A stretch of DNA of 64,000 bases from Bacteroides sp. (lineage in GTDB: Bacteria; Bacteroidota; Bacteroidia; Bacteroidales; Muribaculaceae), in the NCBI GenBank assembly GCA_014801815.1, contig JAAVDM010000010.1:86760-150759 (forward strand), given 5' to 3'. Positions 52,643-60,859 of the stretch are shown here, in pieces. Every line of letters begins with the position of its first letter. Position 1 is the first letter of the stretch. The notes beneath the pieces are model-generated. The model had not been told where the DNA came from. It was given only the letters and a program-made list of their open reading frames with translations, and searched no databases. The translations under genes and the position numbers were made by a program.

Positions 52643-53094
52643 CAGAATTTATGAAGTTCTATTGTGACACCATCTTGTGTATCACTTACGACAAGACGGT
52701 CATGTGTCAACCGGTCAATATTATAATATGAGGGATTGGAATAGACACCGCACAGCTTTAACGAATAGGGATAGTAACGTTCTGCCGGAATATCAAAACA
52801 TAGCGTCCCCTTATCACTGTCATAAATCATATTGGCAGTAGCTTTGAGGTCATTGTCTCGTATAAATTGTGCCACATGCAGTGATATATTCCAGAATACA
52901 GTACCGTCAAGCGGTATTTCATCTCCATCATACGATATGGAGATGACGCGCCACTGACCGTCAAGATGTCCGTTGATTGGCATTTTCTGACAAGCAGCCG
53001 ATGTCAGAACCAATGTCAGTAGCATCAGAAACAGACGTAATGTATCGGACAGACGTCTGCACCCGACAGAGTTATAAGATATGTTAGGTCTCAT
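52642..53094 (-). CDS. Lipocalin-like lipoprotein
   Basis: The 150-residue protein has a lipoprotein signal (LVLTSAACQ, Cys35) and a beta-rich body beginning GQWRVISISYDGDEI, which resembles the lipocalin-like domains found beside capsule genes in Bacteroidales. The C-terminus LVVSDTQDGVTIELHKF is a typical last strand. The translation-coupled start (ATGA overlap with wzi) leaves a ~20-residue extension before the hydrophobic core; ATG at residue 24 is an alternative. Its role may be to bind or shepherd polysaccharide at the outer membrane (inference). Confidence 0.68.
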   Translation of the reverse strand: MRPNISYNSVGCRRLSDTLRLFLMLLTLVLTSAACQKMPINGHLDGQWRVISISYDGDEIPLDGTVFWNISLHVAQFIRDNDLKATANMIYDSDKGTLCFDIPAERYYPYSLKLCGVYSNPSYYNIDRLTHDRLVVSDTQDGVTIELHKF

Positions 53095-54608
53095 CGTTTG
53101 GTGCGTTTAAAGTTTAGCCACCCTGTCTTGGAGATATTGAGCATAATACCGAAATTACCACCCAGCAGACTGCCACCGTCAGCAGCAAACGCCACACCGG
53201 CTTCCCAGCCATAAAGTTTCCTACGCTGCGGGCGCCACGTCAATTCGGCAAGCATACTGAAGCAATCTTCTACTTTGTCAAACGGGCCTCCGTATTCAGT
53301 GGCGGCATAGTTGCCCCAGTTGCGGGTATAACTGGCCAACAGACGGTAGCCGAGCCATGGCAACGGACTGCCGGAAAGTCCGAAGTGATGTCCCTGAACA
53401 CGTGTGGTACGGAAGTAACTCTGCCGGTCATTATTCCATATCGGTGATAAAACCAACGGATTGCCGATACCCATACCCCAATGCTGCCAGCCTGCATAGA
53501 TGTAATGATTATAGTAATTGTCACGACCGCTGACTTGTTCCGGTATCTCATGGTTTTTATCCCAATATACCGAAGTAGTCTGGTCCTTCGTGTAAAGATA
53601 TTCGTACACAATGCGATCTACAACCGGATTGGCCGGCAGATGTCCCTCGACTCCCCACAGGCCGTCTTTCCATGCATATTCTATATAAAGCTGCGAGTGA
53701 TCTTCAAAATAATGCTCGTAATATGCACTAACACCCCAATCGGCATTTCGGGGAGTCCATGCAAGCCGGAAGTCCCAGCAGCCGGTCATATTTCCCTGCA
53801 CATTGGTCTGTTCCTGAGTGGGAGTAGTAGCATCACCACCCATAGGCACAAGCGCTTTGAGCCATGCCTTAAGTCCGTGAGGCATGTGAATGATTTTGCC
53901 ATCTTGATAAGATATACCGCCAAATTGGGTAGCCATCTCAATTCCACATTCAAGAGTCAGAGGGAATACATCGGGATTACCGTTACGCAACCACAGACCT
54001 TTGGAGTGATAGAGTACATCTTCAGTGCGTTTGGCATCAGCCGCATACCAACTTTTCTGCCAGTTGGAATCAGTAAACATTCCGAAAGACAGATAGCCCT
54101 TAGCCGAAAGCCAACCTTTCAGACCCCATATATCGGCATAATCAAAAATACCAAGACGAAACTGTGGTATAGGGCGGGAATTACCTGAATACAGGAGATT
54201 ACCGCTGCTGAGTCCTTTCGCTCCGAAGATATCAGGAAGCTCCTTACTGCCTATATAAGCGTCAAGACAGCGGTAACGGGCTTCGACATAAAGCTGCTGA
54301 ACGGTAAGTACCGACTGCATACGCCATCCTACGGCTACATCGGCTCCGGCGCCCCAACTCCAGCGTTTATCGTGTGTCATGGGTTTATCAAGACCCAAGC
54401 GTACATAACCGAAGTCACTGCGTACATTTGAAAGTCCCTGACGATTGCTGACAAGCCAGAAAGGTGTGTCACTTCCGGACGAACCGGTAAGAGTCAGCCC
54501 GGCATGATAGCGCAGACTGTCGAGCACAGCGGCGTGTACCCCGGACGCAAAAGCGCACAGGACGGTGAGCATCATGATGTATCGCAGGGGCAGAGTACGG
54601 TGTGACAT
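53091..54608 (-). CDS. wzi: Capsule assembly protein Wzi-like outer-membrane protein
   Basis: This 505-residue protein has a signal peptide (hydrophobic core about 12-25, ending GVHAA) and a large aromatic-rich beta-barrel. Sequences such as SDTPFWLVSNRQGL, RLGIFDYADIWGLKGW and HYIYAGWQHWGMGIGNPLV are typical of the Wzi family, which in E. coli binds capsule at the surface. The start at 54608 is chosen as the ATG directly before the signal sequence; the upstream frame to 54665 would spoil it. It is the first gene of the minus-strand operon. Confidence 0.88.
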   Translation of the reverse strand: MSHRTLPLRYIMMLTVLCAFASGVHAAVLDSLRYHAGLTLTGSSGSDTPFWLVSNRQGLSNVRSDFGYVRLGLDKPMTHDKRWSWGAGADVAVGWRMQSVLTVQQLYVEARYRCLDAYIGSKELPDIFGAKGLSSGNLLYSGNSRPIPQFRLGIFDYADIWGLKGWLSAKGYLSFGMFTDSNWQKSWYAADAKRTEDVLYHSKGLWLRNGNPDVFPLTLECGIEMATQFGGISYQDGKIIHMPHGLKAWLKALVPMGGDATTPTQEQTNVQGNMTGCWDFRLAWTPRNADWGVSAYYEHYFEDHSQLYIEYAWKDGLWGVEGHLPANPVVDRIVYEYLYTKDQTTSVYWDKNHEIPEQVSGRDNYYNHYIYAGWQHWGMGIGNPLVLSPIWNNDRQSYFRTTRVQGHHFGLSGSPLPWLGYRLLASYTRNWGNYAATEYGGPFDKVEDCFSMLAELTWRPQRRKLYGWEAGVAFAADGGSLLGGNFGIMLNISKTGWLNFKRTKR

Positions 54609-54863
54609 AGCTGCAGGATAAGATGATGACAGGAATGGGTTAATTATATTTATGCTTAATCCCATAAATTAACGTTTATTTTACTGTTTTAGCATATAAG
54701 CCTTTATCTATCGTATATTTTTATATGTTTTTCTGCACATACTTCTGATATACAGGTATACTCCGGACAGGCCAAATGTCAAAAACAATAACTTGTAAGG
54801 ATAATTATATAATTTCTGCACAGTAATTACGTTGCAAAAAGTAATTATATATAATTTCTGCAG
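54609..54863. promoter_or_regulatory. AT-rich divergent intergenic region with duplicated promoter-like motif
   Basis: Between wzi and the lysozyme gene, AATTATATAATTTCTGCA (54803-54820) and AATTATATATAATTTCTGCA (54843-54862) form a direct repeat 40 bp apart. Each ends in TAATTTCTG, close to a -7 element. TTG at about 54832 could be the -33 of the second. They could be tandem promoters or operator sites. Confidence 0.4.
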
Positions 54864-55994
54864 ATGATAACTACTGAAATCAACAAAGCCATGTGCGGAC
54901 TGCGCGGAGCCATGGCTGTGACACTTGCGGCGGCTGTATTGTTGGTCGCGGTGTCTGTACCTCTCTATGCACGTAACAAACCTGTCACCGACGGTAAAGG
55001 CAAAATGGTCTACCTAAATGGTGACGTCTATAACGGTAACTGGCAGGGAGGACTACGTTACGGACACGGCAAACTCAAAACTGCCTCCGGAGATGTCTAC
55101 GAAGGCGAATGGGTGGCAGACCAGCTTATAACAGGCAAAGTGCGCTATAAAGACAAGAAGCTCGGCACTTACGAGGGCTCTTTCCGTAATCTTAAACCCG
55201 ACGGCTACGGCAAACTGAATGCCAAAAATCTGAAGCAGGAGGGACGATGGCTTGATGGGAAACCGGAGGGCATCATAAAAGAAAAAGCAGGAAAAGAGAA
55301 GGAACGTCTTGTGGTGTATCGTGATGGAAAGCGTACAAATCTGACAGTAAATACGGACGGCCCTGTAATGGGTGTGGATATGTCACGCTATCAGTCGGAT
55401 GTAGTATGGCCTCAGCTGTATCTGTACACTGACGGTACAGAGCCTGATTTCCGCACTCTCGGTGCAGATAAAGGCAATGTCAGTCCGGTAGAGTTTGTAA
55501 TCCTCAAGGCTACCGAGGGAGGAGATCATGTTGACCGTATGTTAGCTACTCACACAGCTGAAGCCAGACGTCATAACTTTGTGAAGGGTTTTTATCATTT
55601 CTACAATACTACCTCCTCGGCTTCAGTCAACGCAGCCAATTACATAGCCAATGTCCATTTAGACGAAGATGATCTTCCTCCCATACTTGATATAGAAAGA
55701 GAAGGTGAGAGTGTCGATTCATTACTGCACTGGATGCATCTGGTCGAAAAACATTTCGGACGCAAGCCAATGATATACACCAACGAACGCTATTATAAGA
55801 TGTATGTCGAAGGGACACCACTCGAAAAATACCCGTTATGGTACTCCCGCTATGGCCGTAAAGACATTGACCGTGGTGCCAGACTTTTTCAGTTTACCGA
55901 TCAGGGATTGGTTGACGGCATACGCGGCAGTAAGGCAGACATCAATGTAATACGACGCGGTTCGCTGAAAGACATAATCAAGAGTAAACGCTGA
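54864..55994 (+). CDS. GH25 lysozyme with N-terminal MORN repeats
   Basis: The 376-residue protein has an N-terminal hydrophobic segment (about 12-36), then about four MORN-type units (MVYLNGDVYNGNWQGGLRYG, ASGDVYEGEWV, YEGSFRNLKPDGYG, QEGRWLDGKPEG; about 49-140). A GH25 domain fills about 170-370: GVDMSRYQSDVVW at its start, FVILKATEGG, and the catalytic DIEREGES (D-x-E). GH25 enzymes are N-acetylmuramidases. The protein is exported or anchored. MORN repeats bind lipids or surfaces in other proteins, so they may position the enzyme (inference). Starts at 54864 or 54891 are possible; 54864 is at the predicted transcription start. Confidence 0.9.
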   Translation: MITTEINKAMCGLRGAMAVTLAAAVLLVAVSVPLYARNKPVTDGKGKMVYLNGDVYNGNWQGGLRYGHGKLKTASGDVYEGEWVADQLITGKVRYKDKKLGTYEGSFRNLKPDGYGKLNAKNLKQEGRWLDGKPEGIIKEKAGKEKERLVVYRDGKRTNLTVNTDGPVMGVDMSRYQSDVVWPQLYLYTDGTEPDFRTLGADKGNVSPVEFVILKATEGGDHVDRMLATHTAEARRHNFVKGFYHFYNTTSSASVNAANYIANVHLDEDDLPPILDIEREGESVDSLLHWMHLVEKHFGRKPMIYTNERYYKMYVEGTPLEKYPLWYSRYGRKDIDRGARLFQFTDQGLVDGIRGSKADINVIRRGSLKDIIKSKR

Positions 55995-55999
55995 AAAAT

Positions 56000-56695
56000 C
56001 TACATAGTGGCATAATGTTTGGTGACAGCCAGCACACGATACAGCCCGTAAATAGAATCCATAGGTATCTGTATGGGAGGGTAATTCGGATTGAAGCTAC
56101 GTGCTTCGACACATACCGCATCATCCGGAATGGGAAAAAGTGCCTTAACGAGTACACCATTTTCTGTATCGATTACCATAGGATTCCCCCAAGGTATGAA
56201 AGTCCGGCTGTTGATACGCTTTATGAAAAGTATGGAGCCGTCATGAAGTTCCGGCTCCATACTGTCACCGGACAGACGTATCGCCAGTTCCACACCGGGT
56301 ACTGATATGAGAACTTTCTCACAGTCGGCTGAAGTCACTCCATGCGACCAGTGCTGAAGGCTGCCGGCAAATGCTTCAACCGGAAGCAACGGCACTTCGT
56401 AAGCATCAGTAGTGCGTTTGCGTGCTTCAAGCAACATCTCACCATCGCCAAACAAGAGCCAGTCACGATTCAAATCCGGATATAGTTCACATAAGCGACG
56501 TACTTTCTCTTCGGGTATGGATTTACGTATAGCGTTTATGTAAGCACCGGATACCTCAAGTTGTCTTGTCAGAGTAGCCTGACTTATATTCTTGACATGC
56601 ATGAACTGCAGCAGACGTCCCTTGACACTGTCGGCATCTTTCGGAGCCGCAGCTTTAGGAGCATTGTCTGCTGTGGTTTCATTATTTGTATTCAT
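56000..56695 (-). CDS. XRE/S24-type transcriptional repressor (LexA/CI-like)
   Basis: The 231-residue protein has an N-terminal helix-turn-helix (about 24-75; QATLTRQLEVSGAYINAIRK) and a C-terminal S24 peptidase domain. The serine-lysine dyad is S145 in LSGDSMEPE and K184 in GVLVKALF. An Ala-Gly pair at 110-111 (EAFAGSL) lies 34 residues before the serine, the same distance as in LexA (G85 to S119). It is therefore a plausible self-cleaving repressor. The gene converges on the lysozyme gene, with only 5 bp between them. Target genes are unknown; the AT-rich gaps on either side are candidates. Confidence 0.85.
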   Translation of the reverse strand: MNTNNETTADNAPKAAAPKDADSVKGRLLQFMHVKNISQATLTRQLEVSGAYINAIRKSIPEEKVRRLCELYPDLNRDWLLFGDGEMLLEARKRTTDAYEVPLLPVEAFAGSLQHWSHGVTSADCEKVLISVPGVELAIRLSGDSMEPELHDGSILFIKRINSRTFIPWGNPMVIDTENGVLVKALFPIPDDAVCVEARSFNPNYPPIQIPMDSIYGLYRVLAVTKHYATM

Positions 56696-56976
56696 ACGAT
56701 AAATGACATTACATTTTAAAGATTATAGTTTTGCTTTAATTATTAGCGATGCAAGTTAAGCATTATTTTTAATACAGCAAAATTTTTCTTTATCTTTTAT
56801 TACCTTTTTCATTTAAAACAGATACTAAAACCAAGTTTTTAACAGGTATTGCAAGCGTTTCATGAGTTTTTACTAAATTTGCACCGTTATCTTTTCTCAC
56901 AGCATAACCGTATAGTTATTTATACCCTTTCCGAGGGTATGACGTTATTTATAACATAACCCGCTTGATTGACCTT
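56696..56976. other. AT-rich divergent intergenic region
   Basis: The gap between the repressor and yeiH carries no gene. It holds the yeiH promoter at 56849-56881 and a block (56720-56800) of short AT-rich inverted segments such as TAATTATTAG and GCATTATTTTTAATAC, possible operators for the neighbouring repressor. Confidence 0.5.
56849..56881 (+). promoter_or_regulatory. yeiH promoter
   Basis: TAAATTTG (56874-56881) followed by CACC, with TTG at 56849-56851 (22-bp spacing). It leaves a ~90-nt leader. Confidence 0.55.
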
Positions 56977-57984
56977 ATGGCATCGACAGTCAATAATAAA
57001 CTTTTTCCGTTGGCACGTCCCCTTTATTGGATACTGCTGCTGTGCATGGTATTCCCGTTCGATCTTGTGTTCGGCTCCGAATACCAGCTGGTTACTCCAC
57101 CGGTAGCATTGTTTCTGGGTCTGATGTTTGCCATTATCTTCGGTATACCGTTTCCCACTTTCAACAAAAAACTGTCAAAATATCTGCTTCAAGCTTCGGT
57201 AGTGGGTCTGGGATTCGGTATGAACCTCCAAAAATCGCTACAGAGTGGTGCAGACGGTATGCTTTTTACTATTGTCAGCGTAATCGGTGTTATGGTTATC
57301 GGAGTGTTGTTGGGACGCTATATGCGTATTGATACAAAGAGCTCCTATCTCATATCGGCCGGCACAGCTATCTGCGGTGGTTCAGCCATTGCTGCGGTAG
57401 GCCCGGTAATCAAGGCTAACCAGAACGAAATGGCAGTAAGTCTCGGTGTTATTTTCATTCTTAATGCCATAGCTCTGTTTATCTTTCCGCCATTAGGACA
57501 TTTCTTCGGTCTGAGTCAGGAACAGTTCGGCACATGGGCAGCAATAGCTATACATGATACCAGCTCGGTTGTTGGTGCCGGCGATGCATACGGCCCTGAA
57601 GCCTGTGAGCTTGCCACACTTATAAAATGTACCCGTGCTCTATGGATTATTCCACTGGCTTTCTTCACTATGTGGTTTTTCCGCAAGAACAAGGGAGGTG
57701 AGGGACATTCCAAAGTCAACATTCCGTGGTTCATACTCTTTTTTGTAGTGGCAATGATTATAAATACATATACTCCTGAAAGTGCCATGTCGGTAATGGG
57801 TCCGATATATCAGACTTGCGTATTTATAGCCAAGAAAGCTCTTGTGGCAGTACTATTCACCATAGGTGCGAGCCTCAGTATAGGTGTCATACGTCAGGTA
57901 GGTATCAAACCGTTGATGCAGGCCATGATACTCTGGGTAATAATCGGAGCCTCAAGCCTTGCTGTAGTGCTCTTCACAGTCTGA
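56977..57984 (+). CDS. yeiH: YeiH family putative sulfate exporter (UPF0324)
   Basis: The 335-residue membrane protein has about ten helices and the family signatures LLQASVVGLGFGMNLQ and STAICGGSAIAAVGPVI (here GTAICGGSAIAAVGPVIKA, about 115-133), plus AIHDTSSVVGAG. YeiH/UPF0324 proteins are annotated as sulfate or related anion exporters; the physiological substrate is unproven. ATG 56977 (MASTVNNK) is chosen over a TTG four codons upstream. The following gene starts 39 bp later and may be co-transcribed. Confidence 0.93.
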   Translation: MASTVNNKLFPLARPLYWILLLCMVFPFDLVFGSEYQLVTPPVALFLGLMFAIIFGIPFPTFNKKLSKYLLQASVVGLGFGMNLQKSLQSGADGMLFTIVSVIGVMVIGVLLGRYMRIDTKSSYLISAGTAICGGSAIAAVGPVIKANQNEMAVSLGVIFILNAIALFIFPPLGHFFGLSQEQFGTWAAIAIHDTSSVVGAGDAYGPEACELATLIKCTRALWIIPLAFFTMWFFRKNKGGEGHSKVNIPWFILFFVVAMIINTYTPESAMSVMGPIYQTCVFIAKKALVAVLFTIGASLSIGVIRQVGIKPLMQAMILWVIIGASSLAVVLFTV

Positions 57985-58023
57985 ATTTAATTAATACCCC
58001 TCCCCTATCTTCTTCCGAGTTTT

Positions 58024-59019
58024 ATGGATACACCCTTCGGTCGCCCCTCAAGACGTAATGTTTCTCCTCTGACGGCCATAGCCAAACACAGTATTAATCC
58101 GCGGAGTCTGCTTATGAGTGTAGGCTCTGTGTTCGCAGGTACCGCGTCAGATGCACTACGGGGCAATATGGAAATTCTACCAGCCTCTTTATGTCTGTTG
58201 TTTGCCCTGTTTACCCAGATGGCAGGAAATATTGTACACCATAATTTCGATCTCAATTACCAGATCAACCATACTTTAGAGCACGATGACCCGAATTTTA
58301 AACAGTCGGTAGCTTCAATGATTATGGAACGTCTCGGCCATGCCGCGATGCTGGTAGCCGCTACAGTGGGACTTTCGCTTCTGGCTCTCACCGGGTGGTG
58401 GGGTTTAGGTGTCGGTATGGTTATAGTACTGTTAGAGTGGCTTGCCAACTATGGACCATACCCGCTTATGCGCACACCTTGGGCAATACTTATTACTTTC
58501 ATACTTTTCGGGCCGGTGTGTGTACTGGGTACATCGATAGTACAGAGTCAATACGAGGCCACTGAACCCTATTCGATGTTTGACCTGATGCCTGCTTTTT
58601 TCATGTCAGGTGTAATGGGACTGCATGCTATAGAATGTCACTTTCAGATTCTTTACTTCAATTACAATCAAGACAAACGCAGTCTTCACAATACTTTCGC
58701 CACGCGCTTCGGACGTCCTACGACACGCAGTCTTTTTGCTATATGTGCTGTCGCCAGTCTGGCAATAATGGTTCTCATGGGACATTTGGTATTCAATCTA
58801 CATGATTTCTCGATTAATTGGCTGGCGTTCCTGACTGTACCGCTGTTATGTTTAGGAGTAAATCTGTACTGTCTTGTACGTATGCCTAATGCAGATGAAA
58901 AAGAGCAACGTTATCTACGCACACTTCTTGCAAGTAAAATGGCATTTGCCGGTATTGCAACTTTTATCGCTTTCTGTATTATCGGTCTCCCGAGCGACTC
59001 TAAACTTGACTATTTCTGA
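58024..59019 (+). CDS. UbiA/MenA-like membrane protein with degenerate motifs
   Basis: This 331-residue protein has about eight to nine membrane helices. Its N-terminus, SINPRSLLMSVGSVFAGTA, resembles the MenA (DHNA prenyltransferase) start, and helix 2, LFTQMAGNIVHHNFDLNYQ, aligns with the NxxDxxxD motif. Here only part of the acidic residues remain; the second motif region (YFNYNQDKRSLHNTFA) is equally weak. It may be a divergent UbiA-superfamily prenyltransferase or a non-catalytic relative. It directly follows yeiH. A perfect palindromic terminator ends the unit. Confidence 0.65.
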   Translation: MDTPFGRPSRRNVSPLTAIAKHSINPRSLLMSVGSVFAGTASDALRGNMEILPASLCLLFALFTQMAGNIVHHNFDLNYQINHTLEHDDPNFKQSVASMIMERLGHAAMLVAATVGLSLLALTGWWGLGVGMVIVLLEWLANYGPYPLMRTPWAILITFILFGPVCVLGTSIVQSQYEATEPYSMFDLMPAFFMSGVMGLHAIECHFQILYFNYNQDKRSLHNTFATRFGRPTTRSLFAICAVASLAIMVLMGHLVFNLHDFSINWLAFLTVPLLCLGVNLYCLVRMPNADEKEQRYLRTLLASKMAFAGIATFIAFCIIGLPSDSKLDYF

Positions 59020-59033
59020 CACTAATTCTGATA

Positions 59034-59085
59034 AATAAAAAGGCATCGGGGGTATTCCTAGGAATACCCCCGATGCCTTTTTATT
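59034..59085. terminator. Perfect 52-nt palindromic bidirectional terminator
   Basis: The two 26-base arms (59034-59059 and 59060-59085) are perfectly complementary with no spacer, centred on CCTAGG. Each outer end gives a U-tract (CCTTTTTATT) in its own direction, so it can terminate both converging genes. Confidence 0.85.
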
Positions 59086-59128
59086 CATCTTTACAACTTA
59101 CCTTACTTATACCAATATTAAGACCATT

Positions 59129-60613
59129 CTAAAGTGAGCCGATAAGTACATCAAGTTTGGAAAGACGTTCGCTGTAAGCCTGTTTCATACGTTCCACCGC
59201 ATCGGCATGACTCAGATGCTCATCGCCGTTAGGAGTTATTGTCATAGGCCATTGTGCATAATTGGCTTCGGCTGACTCACTTATCAAGGCAGCCCGGGCA
59301 TCTATATAAGCCGGTATTTCTTCAAGACCGGAACGTACCATAGCCCAACGCTCTTTAGTTCGCTCACGAAAACGTGGGAGTTCCAATAGTTTACCATACC
59401 ATATAGACTTGTCTATATACCACTCTACATCTTCTTTTGGACGTAGAGTACCCCAGTCAAAATCCCATGTAGGCCCGGCACACAACAAGCTGCCCCGGTC
59501 TTTATACATGTAGCTGCTTTTCGGACTCTGAGGCTCGCCGTTAAGAACCAGTTCGTGAAGTAACCACCAATCTATAAAAGAATCTATATCTATATAATCG
59601 AATATATCTCCGGAGGCACCTCCATACAGTATTTTCTCTATATCGGTAAAATAGTCACGTGCATAGGCAAACTGCTCGGGAGTCAGCACGTCTTCATCAG
59701 GATCTTTGAAATTGACCGGCAACCTGCGGTAAGGCGTACGGAATTTATTGACTTCATCATAATTAGTATCAAGCTCAAACAGATAACCTCCTGTCAGTGC
59801 TTCACCTTCAATGTCGTCAGAAGTCATCTCGGTTATATTGACACGGTCTGAGCCTATCTTTATCTGCTCACATAGATAATAATTTCCGGCAAACTCTCCG
59901 TTAAGTGTCACTTCTACAAACTGGCCACGAGGAGTCCAGGACAGAGCAGGAAAATGACGTCCCACTTCAAAACTGACATCATTGCGCAGCAATGTACGGT
60001 CATTCCAGTTAGCCAACAGACACCAGCGTTTGTGAGCGGGCATATCCAGTAAAGGCGCTTTGGAATCGAGTTTGACAGCATAAGGCTTTTTAGGAAAATT
60101 CCACGTGCTGTTACCACGTCCTTTAAGCTGAACTTTCTCAAGGCTTACATTATTACTGCCGGCATTTACAACAGTAATGGTACATTTCTTTACCCACTCC
60201 TCTTTACTTACTATTGGAGCGGGAGTTTCTATATATAACATAGGAAGCTCACCGTGACATACCGCTATGGTATAGGTACGGCTGTCTCCGGTAGTGTCGG
60301 CAACCGAAACTGTAGCCGGACGACGCAAATCAAGTGTCAGTGAACGTACATTCAGACTGTCCGCTCCGACAATATGCGCCCCCTGACCTTCAAGAGTGAG
60401 AGTAACAGGCACAGCACTCAGGCCGGTATCGTATGGCATATTTATCTCCCATAGAACAGAATCAGCCGCTACAGCCTCAATACCACTGACAACAAGACCG
60501 GTCAATGCTAGAGATTCAGGTTCAGGCGCCGGTCCGGGAGAGGGTATATCATGACTGCTACAGGCATAAAGCAAGGGCACAGCAAGCAGCAGAGAAAGGT
60601 ATTTCGAGCACAT
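59129..60613 (-). CDS. CotH kinase family lipoprotein
   Basis: The 494-residue protein has a lipoprotein signal (LLYACSSH, Cys18), an Ig-like beta domain (about 30-125) and a CotH domain (about 130-480). CotH features are LKGRGNSTWNFPKKPYAVKL, HKRWCLLANWNDRTLLRND, a Lys- and Glu-bearing core GNYYLCEQIKIG, and GPTWDFDWG (the D-x-D metal-binding motif, about 397-405). CotH proteins are atypical protein kinases; in Bacteroidota such lipoproteins are common, surface-exposed and of unknown target. Confidence 0.88.
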   Translation of the reverse strand: MCSKYLSLLLAVPLLYACSSHDIPSPGPAPEPESLALTGLVVSGIEAVAADSVLWEINMPYDTGLSAVPVTLTLEGQGAHIVGADSLNVRSLTLDLRRPATVSVADTTGDSRTYTIAVCHGELPMLYIETPAPIVSKEEWVKKCTITVVNAGSNNVSLEKVQLKGRGNSTWNFPKKPYAVKLDSKAPLLDMPAHKRWCLLANWNDRTLLRNDVSFEVGRHFPALSWTPRGQFVEVTLNGEFAGNYYLCEQIKIGSDRVNITEMTSDDIEGEALTGGYLFELDTNYDEVNKFRTPYRRLPVNFKDPDEDVLTPEQFAYARDYFTDIEKILYGGASGDIFDYIDIDSFIDWWLLHELVLNGEPQSPKSSYMYKDRGSLLCAGPTWDFDWGTLRPKEDVEWYIDKSIWYGKLLELPRFRERTKERWAMVRSGLEEIPAYIDARAALISESAEANYAQWPMTITPNGDEHLSHADAVERMKQAYSERLSKLDVLIGSL

Positions 60614-60694
60614 TACAGTGTGTATAATAGGGGTTAGAGTATATTATGTAACTACAAAATTATAAAATTACCGTTTCTTTTTAACTGTTTTTCT

Positions 60695-60725
60695 TTTGGT
60701 GTATGACGATTTTATGATAATTTTG
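60695..60725 (+). promoter_or_regulatory. Fumarate reductase operon promoter
   Basis: TTTG (60695-60698), 19-bp spacer, TAATTTTG (60718-60725): a perfect match to the consensus. Confidence 0.8.
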
Positions 60726-60735
60726 CATTTCATAA

Positions 60736-60763
60736 GCCGGTGCACCCATAAGGGCGTGCCGGC
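60736..60763 (+). promoter_or_regulatory. Hairpin at the 5' end of the frd leader
   Basis: GCCGGTGCACCC (60736-60747) pairs with GGGCGTGCCGGC (60752-60763), with two wobbles and one mismatch. Lying right after the promoter, it would stabilise the 5' end of the ~130-nt frd leader; the remaining leader is A-rich. Confidence 0.5.
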
Positions 60764-60859
60764 CGCGTCAGCGCCGGGTGGTTGCTGCCGGGCACTTAAC
60801 AGCGTGAACACAAACTCAATAACTAATATCAACATCATTCAAACCAAAATCCAACTGCT

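Noticed and set aside
53481-54188. 235-residue plus-strand open frame
   Set aside because: Antisense to the Wzi-like gene with no start signal or recognisable motif.
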